Positions 1 to 5,597 are shown, counted from the first letter of the stretch. The stretch is 11,827 nucleotides of DNA from Clostridiales bacterium UBA3705 (GCA_002372735.1 DFIE01000181.1:1-11827); one strand, 5' to 3'. Notes: generated by a model from the sequence alone, not told the origin. Made by a program: numbers and translations.

Positions 1-662
1 ACCGGGACCGGCTGGCCTTTATGCGCATCTGCTCCGGTCAGTTCCGCCGGGAGGCCGAGTATTATCACGTGCAGGCAGGCAAAAAGATGCGTCTGTCCCA
101 GCCCCAGCAGCTGATGGCCCAGGAGCGGGAAATTGTGGACGAGGCCTATGCCGGGGATATCATCGGCGTGTTTGACCCGGGCATCTTCTCCATCGGCGAC
201 ACCATCACTGAGCCCGGGCACAAGTTCCGCTACGAGGGCATCCCCACCTTTGCCCCGGAGCATTTCAGCAGAGTCTCCCCCCGGGACACCATGAAGCGCA
301 AGCAGTTCATCAAGGGCACCGAGCAGATTGCCCAGGAAGGCGCCATCCAGATCTTCAAAAAGCCGGATTCCGGCATGGAGGAGGTCATTGTGGGCGTGGT
401 GGGCACCCTGCAGTTTGACGTGTTCCAGTACCGGATGAAAAACGAGTACGGCGTGGACCTGCGTATGGAGGGCCTGCCCTATGAGGAGCTGCGGTTTATC
501 CGCTCCTCCCCGGTGCCGGAAAAGGACCTGAACCTCTCCTCTGACGTGGAGCTGCTGGAGGATTACCGGGGCAGACCCCTGCTGGTGTTCTCCTCCTACT
601 GGGCCATAGACTTTACTGTCCGCCGCAATCCGGGCCTGGAGCTCAGCGAGACGGCTGTATAA
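1..662 (+). CDS. prfC: Peptide chain release factor 3, C-terminal part (5' truncated by window edge)
   Basis: RF3 is a cytoplasmic translational GTPase that recycles RF1/RF2 from the ribosome after peptide release. The reading frame is open from base 3 to a TAA at 660-662, giving about 219 residues of a protein usually near 520-530; the GTPase domain lies off the left edge. Recognition rests on the RF3-specific run RDRLAFMRICSGQFRRE, the HVQAGKKMRLSQPQQLMAQ segment (domain II), the GDTI segment, and near the C-terminus VGTLQFDVFQYRMKNEYGV, the family's domain III signature. The EF-G/LepA group lacks this combination. A strong hairpin follows the stop at once, so this is the end of its transcript. 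The gene converges on the minus-strand truA cluster. The internal ATG at 21 is not a start; similarity continues upstream of it. Confidence 0.93.
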   Translation, partial: RDRLAFMRICSGQFRREAEYYHVQAGKKMRLSQPQQLMAQEREIVDEAYAGDIIGVFDPGIFSIGDTITEPGHKFRYEGIPTFAPEHFSRVSPRDTMKRKQFIKGTEQIAQEGAIQIFKKPDSGMEEVIVGVVGTLQFDVFQYRMKNEYGVDLRMEGLPYEELRFIRSSPVPEKDLNLSSDVELLEDYRGRPLLVFSSYWAIDFTVRRNPGLELSETAV

Positions 663-669
663 AAAAAGC

Positions 670-708
670 ATCACCGCATCCCGGTGCCTCGGGATGCGGT
701 GATTTTTT
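670..708. terminator. Bidirectional intrinsic terminator between prfC and the 79-aa gene
   Basis: A perfect 14 bp stem (670-683 with 690-703, ATCACCGCATCCCG and its complement) closes a 6 nt loop. A run of six T (703-708) follows on the + strand, and seven A (661-667) precede the stem, which is a T run for minus-strand transcripts. It lies between two convergent genes and overlaps the TAA of the minus-strand gene (707-709). It should stop transcripts in both directions. Confidence 0.9.
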
Positions 709-946
709 ATGATTTGGAGCTCAGCAGGGCCTTGAGCTGGGTGAGCACCTCCACGTCCTCGGCGGTGAGCTTGAGATTGGCATGGATACTCTGACCGTCA
801 GGGTCCCGGGTGGTGATGTCCAGGACGGTGCCCTCCTTTAAGTGCCGGTCCGCCACCAGGGTGAAATACCGGATGATCTTGGGGTGTCTGCCCCGAAAGG
901 CCTCCCACTGCTTTTGAAAACGGAGAAATTGAATCGGATTTGCCAT
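707..946 (-). CDS. Conserved hypothetical protein, 79 aa
   Basis: Function is not recognised. The 79-residue product starts MANPIQFLRFQKQWEAFRGR and has a basic, aromatic N-terminal half, a central segment with the wording DITTRDPDGQ, and an acidic helix-like C-terminal end (LTAEDVEVLTQLKALL). I see no signal peptide, membrane span, cysteine or metal motif, so it is probably a small soluble cytoplasmic protein. From memory, similar short proteins occur in other Clostridia, but I cannot check that here. It starts 1 nt after the stop of the ArsC-like gene, with a well-placed GGAGGT (955-960) 8 nt before the ATG. It is therefore the last gene of the small protein-truA-ArsC-like cluster and ends in the bidirectional terminator. 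Confidence 0.8.
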   Translation of the reverse strand: MANPIQFLRFQKQWEAFRGRHPKIIRYFTLVADRHLKEGTVLDITTRDPDGQSIHANLKLTAEDVEVLTQLKALLSSKS

Positions 947-947
947 G

Positions 948-1295
948 TTATTTGACCTCCCAGGTCTGCCAGATCTCCGGCCGGTAGCCCACAGTGGCCT
1001 GCTTGCCCAGGCGGACCACCGGCAGACGGATCAGCTCCTGGTGCTCATAGACCTTGTCTGCCTTGGCCTCCTCCCCAGACAGGTAGGGCAGCAGGTCCAG
1101 CTCCGGACTTTTTTTGTCCCAGTCCACCAGCTGCTCTACGCCGCCCACTGCCCGCAGGACGCTGTCAAACTCACGGCCAGACAGGCCAAAGCGCTTCATA
1201 TCGATCAGCTGATAGGCAATCCGCCGCTCTTTAAACCAGCGCTCGGCCTTTTTTGTGTCAAAGCTCTTGGCGGTGCCGTAAATCTGCACGCCCAT
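948..1295 (-). CDS. ArsC/Spx-like thioredoxin-fold protein lacking the active-site cysteine
   Basis: A 115-residue protein of the ArsC/Spx (thioredoxin-fold) superfamily. The N-terminal strand-loop-helix reads IYGTAKSFDTKKAERWFKER, where relatives carry a cysteine in the position of this Ser (GTKKCFDT-like, or CSTCRKA in true arsenate reductases). The C-terminal LIRLPVVRLGKQATVGY matches the family's conserved R..P loop and following strand. Length is typical (about 115-130). There is no cysteine anywhere in the protein, so thiol-based arsenate reduction or Spx-type redox switching is not possible. A binding or regulatory role is inference. I chose the ATG at 1295, which overlaps the truA stop (TGATG) and has GGAGG at 1306-1310; the in-frame GTG at 1319 lies inside truA. 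The TAA is 1 nt from the next gene's ATG. This suggests translational coupling along the cluster. Confidence 0.85.
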   Translation of the reverse strand: MGVQIYGTAKSFDTKKAERWFKERRIAYQLIDMKRFGLSGREFDSVLRAVGGVEQLVDWDKKSPELDLLPYLSGEEAKADKVYEHQELIRLPVVRLGKQATVGYRPEIWQTWEVK

Positions 1296-2032
1296 CAGTA
1301 TTCCACCTCCATCAGGCACAGCCCCTTGGCCGGGGCGGTGGGACCGGCCAGCTCCCGGCGGCAGGCGCTAAAAATCTCCTCCAGACTCTCCGGGCTGCGG
1401 CGGCCGGTGCCGACCTCCACCAGGGTGCCGGTGAGAATGCGGACCATATTGTGCAGAAAGCCGTTGCCCGTAAACCAGAGCTGCAGCTCCTCTCCCCGGC
1501 GGCAAAGCTCCGCCCGCTCCAGGGTGCGGACGGTGGACTTCCTGCCCCGCTTGTCGGTGGAAAAGCCCCGAAAATCCGCAGTGCGGCACAGAAGGGCCGC
1601 CGCCTGCTCCATGGCGGCAAGATCCAGCGCCTCGGGCAGGACCCAGACGTAGCGCCGATCGAAGACGCAGGGGGCGGGGCTGTTCCAGATCCGGTAGCAG
1701 TAGGTCTTGCGCCGGGCGTTCAGCCGGGCGTGAAACCTGGGGCCCGCCTGCACCAGACTGCGCACGCCGATATCCTCGGGCAGGTAGTGGCGCAGCCCGG
1801 CAAGCAGCGTCTCCGGGTCTGCCGGCGCAGGCAGAACAAAGGAGGCCACCTGGCCCCTGGCATGGACCCCGGCGTCGGTGCGGCCGCTGCCGTGAACCTG
1901 CACCGGTGCTCCGGTCAGCCGGGTGAGCAGGGTTTCCAGCTTGCCCTGGATGGTCATGTCGGTACCCGGCAGCCGCTGCCAACCGTGGTAGCGGCTGCCG
2001 TCGTATTCCAGTATCATGCGATAGGTTTGCAC
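1295..2032 (-). CDS. truA: tRNA pseudouridine(38-40) synthase TruA
   Basis: TruA isomerises uridines 38-40 in the anticodon stem-loop of many tRNAs to pseudouridine. The 245-residue length is typical. The N-terminal ILEYDGSRYHGWQRLPG and the catalytic loop SGRTDAGVHARGQVASF (nucleophile Asp53) are diagnostic. The fold continues through RRKTYCYRIWN and the FTGNGFLHNMVRILTGTLVEVG segment of the C-terminal half. The start is GTG at 2032, directly after the TAA of a 37-residue small gene (TAAGTG). AGGAG inside that gene (2045-2049) lies about 12 nt upstream. The alternative ATG at 2017 has no ribosome binding site and would trim the first strand. The stop overlaps the next start by one base. It belongs to a tight four-gene cluster. 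Confidence 0.95.
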   Translation of the reverse strand: MQTYRMILEYDGSRYHGWQRLPGTDMTIQGKLETLLTRLTGAPVQVHGSGRTDAGVHARGQVASFVLPAPADPETLLAGLRHYLPEDIGVRSLVQAGPRFHARLNARRKTYCYRIWNSPAPCVFDRRYVWVLPEALDLAAMEQAAALLCRTADFRGFSTDKRGRKSTVRTLERAELCRRGEELQLWFTGNGFLHNMVRILTGTLVEVGTGRRSPESLEEIFSACRRELAGPTAPAKGLCLMEVEY

Positions 2033-2146
2033 TTAGTCATTCAGCTCCTGGATGGCCTCCGCCTTGGTATCGGCAGAGAACAGAAATTCGCCGTTGGCGT
2101 CGTAGACCTCATAGTGGCCCCGGACAGGAATGATGCTGCAGTACAT
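2033..2146 (-). CDS. 37-residue small protein upstream of truA
   Basis: A short gene starting at ATG 2146 and ending with TAA at 2033-2035, immediately before the truA GTG. The product begins MYCSIIPVRGHYEVYDANGE, continues FLFSADTKAEAIQELND, and is compact and acidic at its end. The pattern (two strands, then a helix starting at DTKAEA) reads like a tiny beta-beta-alpha unit. A ribosome binding site AAAGGT (2156-2161) sits about 9 nt before the ATG. I recall similar 35-45 residue proteins with the wording IPVRGHYEVY in Clostridia, but a search is needed. Coding is supported by the SD, sensible composition, and exact juxtaposition with truA. Function is unknown. It may be a leader whose translation feeds ribosomes to the truA GTG start, or an independent small protein. 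Confidence 0.7.
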   Translation of the reverse strand: MYCSIIPVRGHYEVYDANGEFLFSADTKAEAIQELND

Positions 2147-2234
2147 AAGCTCACAACCTTTCTTTTTGCTTGTAAGCTCATGTTACAGCAGGTAGTGTCC
2201 GATAAAAAGGACAGTTATCTGCCGGGCCGCCGTA

Positions 2235-3179
2235 TTACAGAGGTCTGGGGCCTGCGGGATGCTCTTTCACCACCCGCTCCAGGAAGGAGAGTACGTCGGC
2301 GTGGAGCTCCTGGCGGTTGATCTCGTTGTGCATCTCGTGGCGGCCGCCGGGATAGAGCTTGATGCTCACGTCCTGCATCCCCGCGGCCTTGAAGGCCTCG
2401 TAGGTTTTGGTGACGCCCTTGCCGTTGGCGCCCACGGGATCCTTGTCGCCGGAGACAAAGAGAACGGAGAGGTCCTTGGGCATCTTGGCCAGGTTTTCCT
2501 TCTTTTGGTTCATCAGGATGCCGCCCAGCATCTCATAGGCCAGGCCGATGGAGGCGTCAAAGCCCAGCAGGGGGTCGGCGATGTACTTGTCGACCTCTTT
2601 CTCGTCACGGCTCAGCCAGTCCACGGGTGTACGGGGGTTGTCAAAGCCCTTGTTGTAGCTGCCAAACATCAGCTTGCTGATGGTGGGGCTGGGGTTGTTC
2701 ATGCCCCGCTTTTTGCCCTCCAGCCGGCAGACCAGCCGGCCGGCGTCCACCACAGGCTTGGGGGTCCAGCCGGTGCCGCTGATTACCGCCCCGGCCAGGC
2801 CGGCCTGGGGATAGGTGTACAGCAGGGTGCGGGTCATAAAGGAGCCCATGCTGTGGCCGTAAATGATATAAGGAAGGTCGGGATACTCTTCTTTGGTCAT
2901 CTGCAGCAGCCGGTAGGTGTCGGACACCGCAGCCATCCAGCCGCCGGAAAAGGTGGCCTGGGGGATGGATTCGGAGATGGAGCCGCCGTGGCCCATATGG
3001 TCCTCGCCTACCACCACAAAGCCGTGGTCGGTGAATACCTTGGCCAGCTCGTCATAGCGGGCGACGTACTCCGCGATGCCGTGGACAATCTGCACCACGC
3101 CGCGGACCTTGCCCTCCGGCAGCCACTGGCAGCAGTGGATGGAGGTATTGTTTCTTGCGGGGAAGGTAAATTCTTTCAT
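2235..3179 (-). CDS. Alpha/beta hydrolase, monoacylglycerol lipase / serine aminopeptidase S33 type
   Basis: A 314-residue cytoplasmic alpha/beta hydrolase, probably a lysophospholipase or monoacylglycerol-lipase-like esterase. The order of motifs fits the family: oxyanion-hole HG in QIVHGIAEYVARY (residues 33-34), the DHMGHGGS loop (60-67), nucleophile elbow GHSMGS with Ser110, acid FVSGDKDPVG with Asp247, and catalytic His281 in PGGRHEMHNE. The cap region between about 140 and 215 is the usual variable lid. There is no signal peptide or membrane span. The true substrate cannot be read from sequence. AAAGGAG (3186-3192) precedes the ATG. A perfect TATAAT at 3219-3224 on the minus strand lies upstream. 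It is transcribed divergently from the 56-residue membrane protein gene. An 88 nt gap separates it from the next gene downstream, without a convincing terminator. Confidence 0.9.
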   Translation of the reverse strand: MKEFTFPARNNTSIHCCQWLPEGKVRGVVQIVHGIAEYVARYDELAKVFTDHGFVVVGEDHMGHGGSISESIPQATFSGGWMAAVSDTYRLLQMTKEEYPDLPYIIYGHSMGSFMTRTLLYTYPQAGLAGAVISGTGWTPKPVVDAGRLVCRLEGKKRGMNNPSPTISKLMFGSYNKGFDNPRTPVDWLSRDEKEVDKYIADPLLGFDASIGLAYEMLGGILMNQKKENLAKMPKDLSVLFVSGDKDPVGANGKGVTKTYEAFKAAGMQDVSIKLYPGGRHEMHNEINRQELHADVLSFLERVVKEHPAGPRPL

Positions 3180-3197
3180 GTCGGCTCCTTTCTGTCC

Positions 3198-3247
3198 GTT
3201 TTATGGGACATTAACATGATTATACTGAAGTCAGAAAACAAAGACGG
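3198..3247. promoter_or_regulatory. Probable overlapping divergent promoters (hydrolase / 56-aa protein)
   Basis: On the minus strand a perfect TATAAT (3219-3224) lies about 40 nt before the hydrolase ATG, but the -35 at a 17 nt spacing (CCGTCT) is poor. On the + strand TATACT (3221-3226) overlaps it, with TTTTAT at 3199-3204 (16 nt spacer). A small palindrome CTGAAGTCAG (3225-3234) adjoins both. The two -10 boxes occupy almost the same bases, so the polymerases would exclude each other. The evidence is sequence match only. Confidence 0.4.
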
Positions 3248-3258
3248 AGGGAACGATC

Positions 3259-3429
3259 ATGACCACACAGACAATGACCCTGAACCGCGGCCCTGTATCC
3301 GCCGCCCGGAAACGCAGACTCTACCGCAGAAGGCTGGAGCTTCTGGCCGCCCTGTTTGAGGTGCTGGTCACCATCGGCATCGGCGCCTGCTTTTTGATCT
3401 GCGCCATTTTGGTGCTGTGCGTTATATAG
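3259..3429 (+). CDS. 56-residue single-span membrane protein
   Basis: ATG at 3259 with GGAGG (3246-3250) 8 nt upstream opens a 56-codon frame ending in TAG at 3427-3429. The product has a strongly basic segment at residues 17-25 (RKRRLYRRR). A long hydrophobic stretch from about residue 28 to the end follows (LLAALFEVLVTIGIGACFLI, then CAILVLCVI), with cysteines 44, 48 and 54 in or near the membrane. The basic N-terminus predicts a cytoplasmic N-terminus. Function is not recognised; composition resembles small accessory or sporulation-type membrane proteins, but nothing specific shows this. Its last 8 nt overlap the 3' end of coaX on the other strand, with no terminator visible between them. 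The SD, composition and a candidate promoter support real coding. Confidence 0.65.
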   Translation: MTTQTMTLNRGPVSAARKRRLYRRRLELLAALFEVLVTIGIGACFLICAILVLCVI

Positions 3430-4189
3430 CGTTGCGCCGGTAAATCAGCCGCAGGCCCTTGAGCAGCAGGGTGTCGTCCAGGATCATCTCCCGCTGGCAC
3501 AGAGGGGCCACATACTGGGCGATACCGCCGGTGGCCACTACCTTTGCGGGGGTGCCCAGCTCGTTCTCCATACGGGCGATCATGCCGTCCAGCATAGAGG
3601 CGGTGCCCAGCAGCACGCCGCTGCGCATGGAGTCCACGGTGTTTTTGCCGATGACCCGCTTGGGCCGATCCAGGTCGATACCCGGCAGTTGGGCGGCCCG
3701 CTCGCTCAGGGCGTTGAGGGAGAGCATCACCCCGGGGGAGATGGTGCCGCCCACAAAGCTGCCGCTTTGGTCAATGGCCGAGATAGTAGTAGCGGTGCCG
3801 AGATCAATGATAATCAGTGGCGCACCGTATTCCTCAATGGCAGCCACTGCGGCCACGATCAGGTCACTGCCCGCCTGGGCGGGGTTGTCGATGCGGATGT
3901 TCAGCCCGGTTTTCAGCCCCGGGCCCACCAGCAGAGGCTGCCGGCCTGTGAGAGTGCGCACCGCCTTGCGGATGGCCCCGGTGACCGGGGGTACCACAGA
4001 GGAGATGATACTGCCCTCCACCTGGGCCAGGTCCACCCGGTAGAGTTCCAGAATTCCCTTGAGCTCCACGCAGTACTGGTCGGCGGTAAGGGTGCGGTTG
4101 GTGGCGAGCCTGGCCTCAAAGAGGATCTGCTCCCCCTCCAGGCAGCCCAGAACGATGTTGCTGTTGCCGATGTCAATTGCCAGAATCAT
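3422..4189 (-). CDS. coaX: Type III pantothenate kinase
   Basis: CoaX phosphorylates pantothenate with ATP, the first step of coenzyme A synthesis, and is the cytoplasmic kinase type found in many bacteria without CoaA. The length of 255 residues is typical. The ASKHA-fold phosphate motif DIGNSN (Asp6, Asn9) opens the protein. ISSVVPP (62-68), QAGSDLIVAAVAA (105-117), the second phosphate motif IIDLGTATT (128-135, Asp129), GGTISPGV (147-154) and the adenosine motif VATGGIA (218-224) follow in order. The third motif has Leu after Asp109 where many homologues have Arg (GADR). The start ATG at 4189 has GAGGTG at 4195-4200. It lies 21 nt downstream of the YfcE-type gene and shares its transcript. 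Its 3' end overlaps the convergent 56-residue gene by 8 nt. Confidence 0.95.
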   Translation of the reverse strand: MILAIDIGNSNIVLGCLEGEQILFEARLATNRTLTADQYCVELKGILELYRVDLAQVEGSIISSVVPPVTGAIRKAVRTLTGRQPLLVGPGLKTGLNIRIDNPAQAGSDLIVAAVAAIEEYGAPLIIIDLGTATTISAIDQSGSFVGGTISPGVMLSLNALSERAAQLPGIDLDRPKRVIGKNTVDSMRSGVLLGTASMLDGMIARMENELGTPAKVVATGGIAQYVAPLCQREMILDDTLLLKGLRLIYRRNAI

Positions 4190-4210
4190 TTCATCACCTC
4201 GTAATAAGCA

Positions 4211-4678
4211 TCACAGCGATCGCAGCTCCAGCACCGGGTCCTGCCCGGGGCTGAGCTCGATGACCCCATAGGTGGGGCGGCCAAAGGCGCCGATGGTGCC
4301 CGGATTCATCAGGAAAAGATCGCCGTACTGCTCCAGATAGGGCACATGGGTGTGCCCAAAGAGCAGGATGTCCGCCCCGTGCTCCATGGCAGCGTAGGTT
4401 GCCGGGAGCAGATCGGTTTTTACCCCATAGGTGTGCCCGTGGCAGAGAAACAGCCGTTTGCCCAGAATGGGCACCACCAGGGTCTGGGGGGTATCAGACC
4501 GGTAATCGCAGTTGCCGCGCACCATAATCAGCGGCAAGAGGGGATATTCCCGCTCCAGGGCCCGGGCGTCGGTATCGTAGTCGCCCAGGTGGATGACGTG
4601 ATCCGGCTGCTCCAGCTCGATCACATCCAGCATATGCTCCAGTTCTCCGTGGGAATCGGAAAAAACGACAAGCTTCAT
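4211..4678 (-). CDS. YfcE/MJ0936-type metallophosphoesterase
   Basis: A 155-residue calcineurin-like phosphodiesterase of the YfcE family. These two-metal enzymes hydrolyse phosphodiesters in vitro, and their physiological substrate is usually not established. The metal-binding set is complete and in order: SDSHG (Asp8, His10), LGDYD (Asp33), RGNCD (Asn56), CHGH (His80/His82) and FGHTHV (His109, His111). NPGTIG near residue 125 is also typical. I start at the ATG at 4678, because it has AAAGGTG upstream and begins the first beta strand directly (MKLVVFSDSHG). The in-frame ATG at 4705 would add nine residues and lies in the leader. A strong promoter (TTGCCT-17-TATAAT, 4711-4739) lies just upstream, and coaX follows 21 nt after its stop. 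Confidence 0.92.
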   Translation of the reverse strand: MKLVVFSDSHGELEHMLDVIELEQPDHVIHLGDYDTDARALEREYPLLPLIMVRGNCDYRSDTPQTLVVPILGKRLFLCHGHTYGVKTDLLPATYAAMEHGADILLFGHTHVPYLEQYGDLFLMNPGTIGAFGRPTYGVIELSPGQDPVLELRSL

Positions 4679-4687
4679 AGGTTCACC

Positions 4688-4715
4688 TTTCCATTGGTTT
4701 TGCATATGCTATTAT
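4688..4715 (+). promoter_or_regulatory. Candidate promoter for the three-small-gene cluster
   Basis: On the + strand an extended -10, TGC followed by TATTAT (4707-4715), has TTTCCA (4688-4693, 4 of 6 to TTGACA) at 16 nt spacing. Its -10 overlaps the -10 of the minus-strand promoter for the phosphodiesterase gene, so the two would compete. The predicted start near 4722 leaves a short leader with a GGGAGG ribosome binding site. Confidence 0.45.
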
Positions 4716-4739
4716 ACCAAAAATTTGGATGGGAGGCAA
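4711..4739 (-). promoter_or_regulatory. Sigma-A-type promoter for the YfcE-type gene and coaX
   Basis: Read on the minus strand, TTGCCT (4734-4739) is separated by exactly 17 nt from a perfect TATAAT (4711-4716). The predicted transcript start near 4704 leaves about 25 nt before the ATG at 4678, enough for the AAAGGTG ribosome binding site. It overlaps the candidate promoter of the divergent small-gene cluster. Confidence 0.75.
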
Positions 4740-4744
4740 TAAGC

Positions 4745-4969
4745 TTGGCAGAGGAAAATATGAATTTTTCTGATTTCTCTTCCCAGGATCTGGCCCGGGC
4801 GGCCGGAGATCCCAAAATCCGGGCGCTGCTGCAGCAGCTAGGCCGCAGCCCCGACATCGTGGCAGCCATTCGCACTGCTGCCGGCGCGGGAGATCTGGCC
4901 ACGGCAGGCGCTTTGGTGCAGCAGGCCCTGGGCACAGAACCGGAGGAAGCAGCCCATGGACAGCCTTGA
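4745..4969 (+). CDS. Small protein of unknown function, first of a three-gene cluster (74 aa)
   Basis: I do not recognise the function. The frame gives 74 residues from TTG 4745 or 69 from ATG 4760. I prefer TTG 4745 because GGGAGG (4731-4736) lies 8 nt before it; the ATG has a weaker GAGG 5 nt upstream, so this choice is open. The sequence is alanine-rich and helical in character: FSSQDLARAAGDPKIRALLQ, then a leucine/alanine helix repeated as DIVAAIRTAAGAGDLATAGA. There is no signal peptide, membrane span or cysteine. The wording 'DPKIRALLQQLG' resembles the 'DPGKLRGLMQMAASLG' of the next gene, so the two may be distant relatives built from the same helical unit. It overlaps the next gene by 14 nt, so coupled translation and a joint function are likely. 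Confidence 0.65.
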   Translation: MAEENMNFSDFSSQDLARAAGDPKIRALLQQLGRSPDIVAAIRTAAGAGDLATAGALVQQALGTEPEEAAHGQP

Positions 4970-5288
4970 GACCGCCCTGGAGGGGATCCTCTCCGACCCC
5001 GGCAAGCTCCGGGGACTGATGCAGATGGCGGCCTCATTGGGGCTGGGCAGCCCCCAGGCCCCGCCACAGCCGGAGACAAAGGCGGCTGCGGAGACAAAGA
5101 CCCCTGCGCCGCAGGCTTCTGCCCTGCCGACAAGGCCCGTCTCCAGCGGGCCTGCCCAGGCCCTGGCGGCACTGCGGCCGGTGGTCTCTGAGCGGGGCAG
5201 GCAGGCGGTAGACCGGGGGCTGCGGGCCCTGCGGCTGTCCGCCGCGGCAAAGACAGTACTGGGCAGTCTGGGAGGCGGCCATGTATAG
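4956..5288 (+). CDS. Small Pro/Ala-linker protein of unknown function (110 aa)
   Basis: A 110-residue protein with three parts. The N-terminal helical segment is LETALEGILSDPGKLRGLMQ (residues 4-23) plus MAASLGLG. A proline/alanine/threonine-rich linker runs from about residue 32 to 65 and looks disordered. The basic C-terminal helical segment holds LAALRPVVSERGRQAVDRGL and ALRLSAAAKTVLGSLGGG. I recall C-terminal segments of this kind (LRPxLSxxRRxxxDRAIRLL) in uncharacterised clostridial proteins, but cannot confirm it. There is no catalytic motif, cysteine or membrane span. ATG 4956 has GGAGG (4942-4946) 9 nt upstream, inside the previous gene, and the stop overlaps the next start by 8 nt. 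The architecture suggests a soluble adaptor between its two neighbours; that is inference. Confidence 0.7.
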   Translation: MDSLETALEGILSDPGKLRGLMQMAASLGLGSPQAPPQPETKAAAETKTPAPQASALPTRPVSSGPAQALAALRPVVSERGRQAVDRGLRALRLSAAAKTVLGSLGGGHV

Positions 5289-5556
5289 CCGCTATGTGCC
5301 CCTGCCCCAGGGAGGATATGAAAAACAGCTGCTGCCCTCTCCCCCGCCCCCACAGGCGCCTGTGCGCCCGGCCCCGGCAGACGCCGCCCCCGGTGCGCCG
5401 ATTCTGCCGGGCTTGCCCGGCGCCCTGGGACTGCAGGTGCGGAGATTGGAGCTGGAGGACTGGCTGGTGCTGGCGGTGCTGGCCCTGCTTTTGTGGGACC
5501 AGGGGGACCCTATGGATCTGGCCCTCACCCTGGGCATCTACCTGTTTTTGGGGTAA
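5281..5556 (+). CDS. Proline-rich small protein with hydrophobic C-terminus (91 aa)
   Basis: A 91-residue protein. Residues 1-10 are MYSRYVPLPQ. Residues 18-50 are proline-rich and probably unstructured. From residue 56 the sequence becomes LELEDWLVLAVLALLLWDQG and then DPMDLALTLGIYLFLG, two short hydrophobic stretches split by an acidic turn (WDQGDP). Each is only about 11-14 residues, so the pair may form a re-entrant or hairpin membrane anchor rather than one span. I recall clostridial small proteins ending in a similar 'DLLLLLILLFLxxEGDD-LLIxLGLLLLLG' pattern; a search must confirm it. Function is unknown. GGGAGG sits just before the ATG, inside the preceding gene, and the start overlaps that gene by 8 nt. 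It is the last gene of the cluster, ending 7 nt before the terminator stem. Confidence 0.7.
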   Translation: MYSRYVPLPQGGYEKQLLPSPPPPQAPVRPAPADAAPGAPILPGLPGALGLQVRRLELEDWLVLAVLALLLWDQGDPMDLALTLGIYLFLG

Positions 5557-5557
5557 G

Positions 5558-5597
5558 AAAAATTTGCCCGCCTGTGAGCTTGCTCACCGGCGGGCAA
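5558..5597. terminator. Hairpin terminator between the small-gene cluster and mnaA
   Basis: A 9 bp stem (TTGCCCGCC 5564-5572 with 5589-5597) continues after one mismatch into an inner GTGAG/CTCAC stem, giving a long hairpin with a 4 nt loop. On the minus strand it is followed by ATTTTTC (5563-5557), a good T run for mnaA transcripts. On the + strand the tail (TTGGTTTG) is a weaker T run. It sits between convergent genes, 8 nt from the mnaA stop. Confidence 0.8.

Noticed and set aside
948..1295. Arsenic resistance role for the ArsC-like gene
   Set aside because: There is no catalytic cysteine and no arsR, arsB or acr3 nearby; the annotation would mislead.
1296..1319. Upstream GTG start for the ArsC-like gene
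   Set aside because: It would lie inside truA; the ATG at 1295 has GGAGG at a better distance and matches the family's N-terminus.
2196..2213. Possible hairpin TGTCC/GGACA between the hydrolase and the truA cluster
   Set aside because: Only a 5 bp stem with an 8 nt loop and no T run after it on the minus strand; too weak to call a terminator or riboswitch.
1253..2320. Open frame of 355 codons on the + strand opposite truA
   Set aside because: It overlaps truA and the small gene in antisense; no motif or ribosome binding site.
2259..3359. Open frame of 366 codons on the + strand opposite the alpha/beta hydrolase
   Set aside because: It is antisense to a gene with a full catalytic triad; composition is typical of a GC-rich shadow frame, and it would destroy the 56-residue gene.
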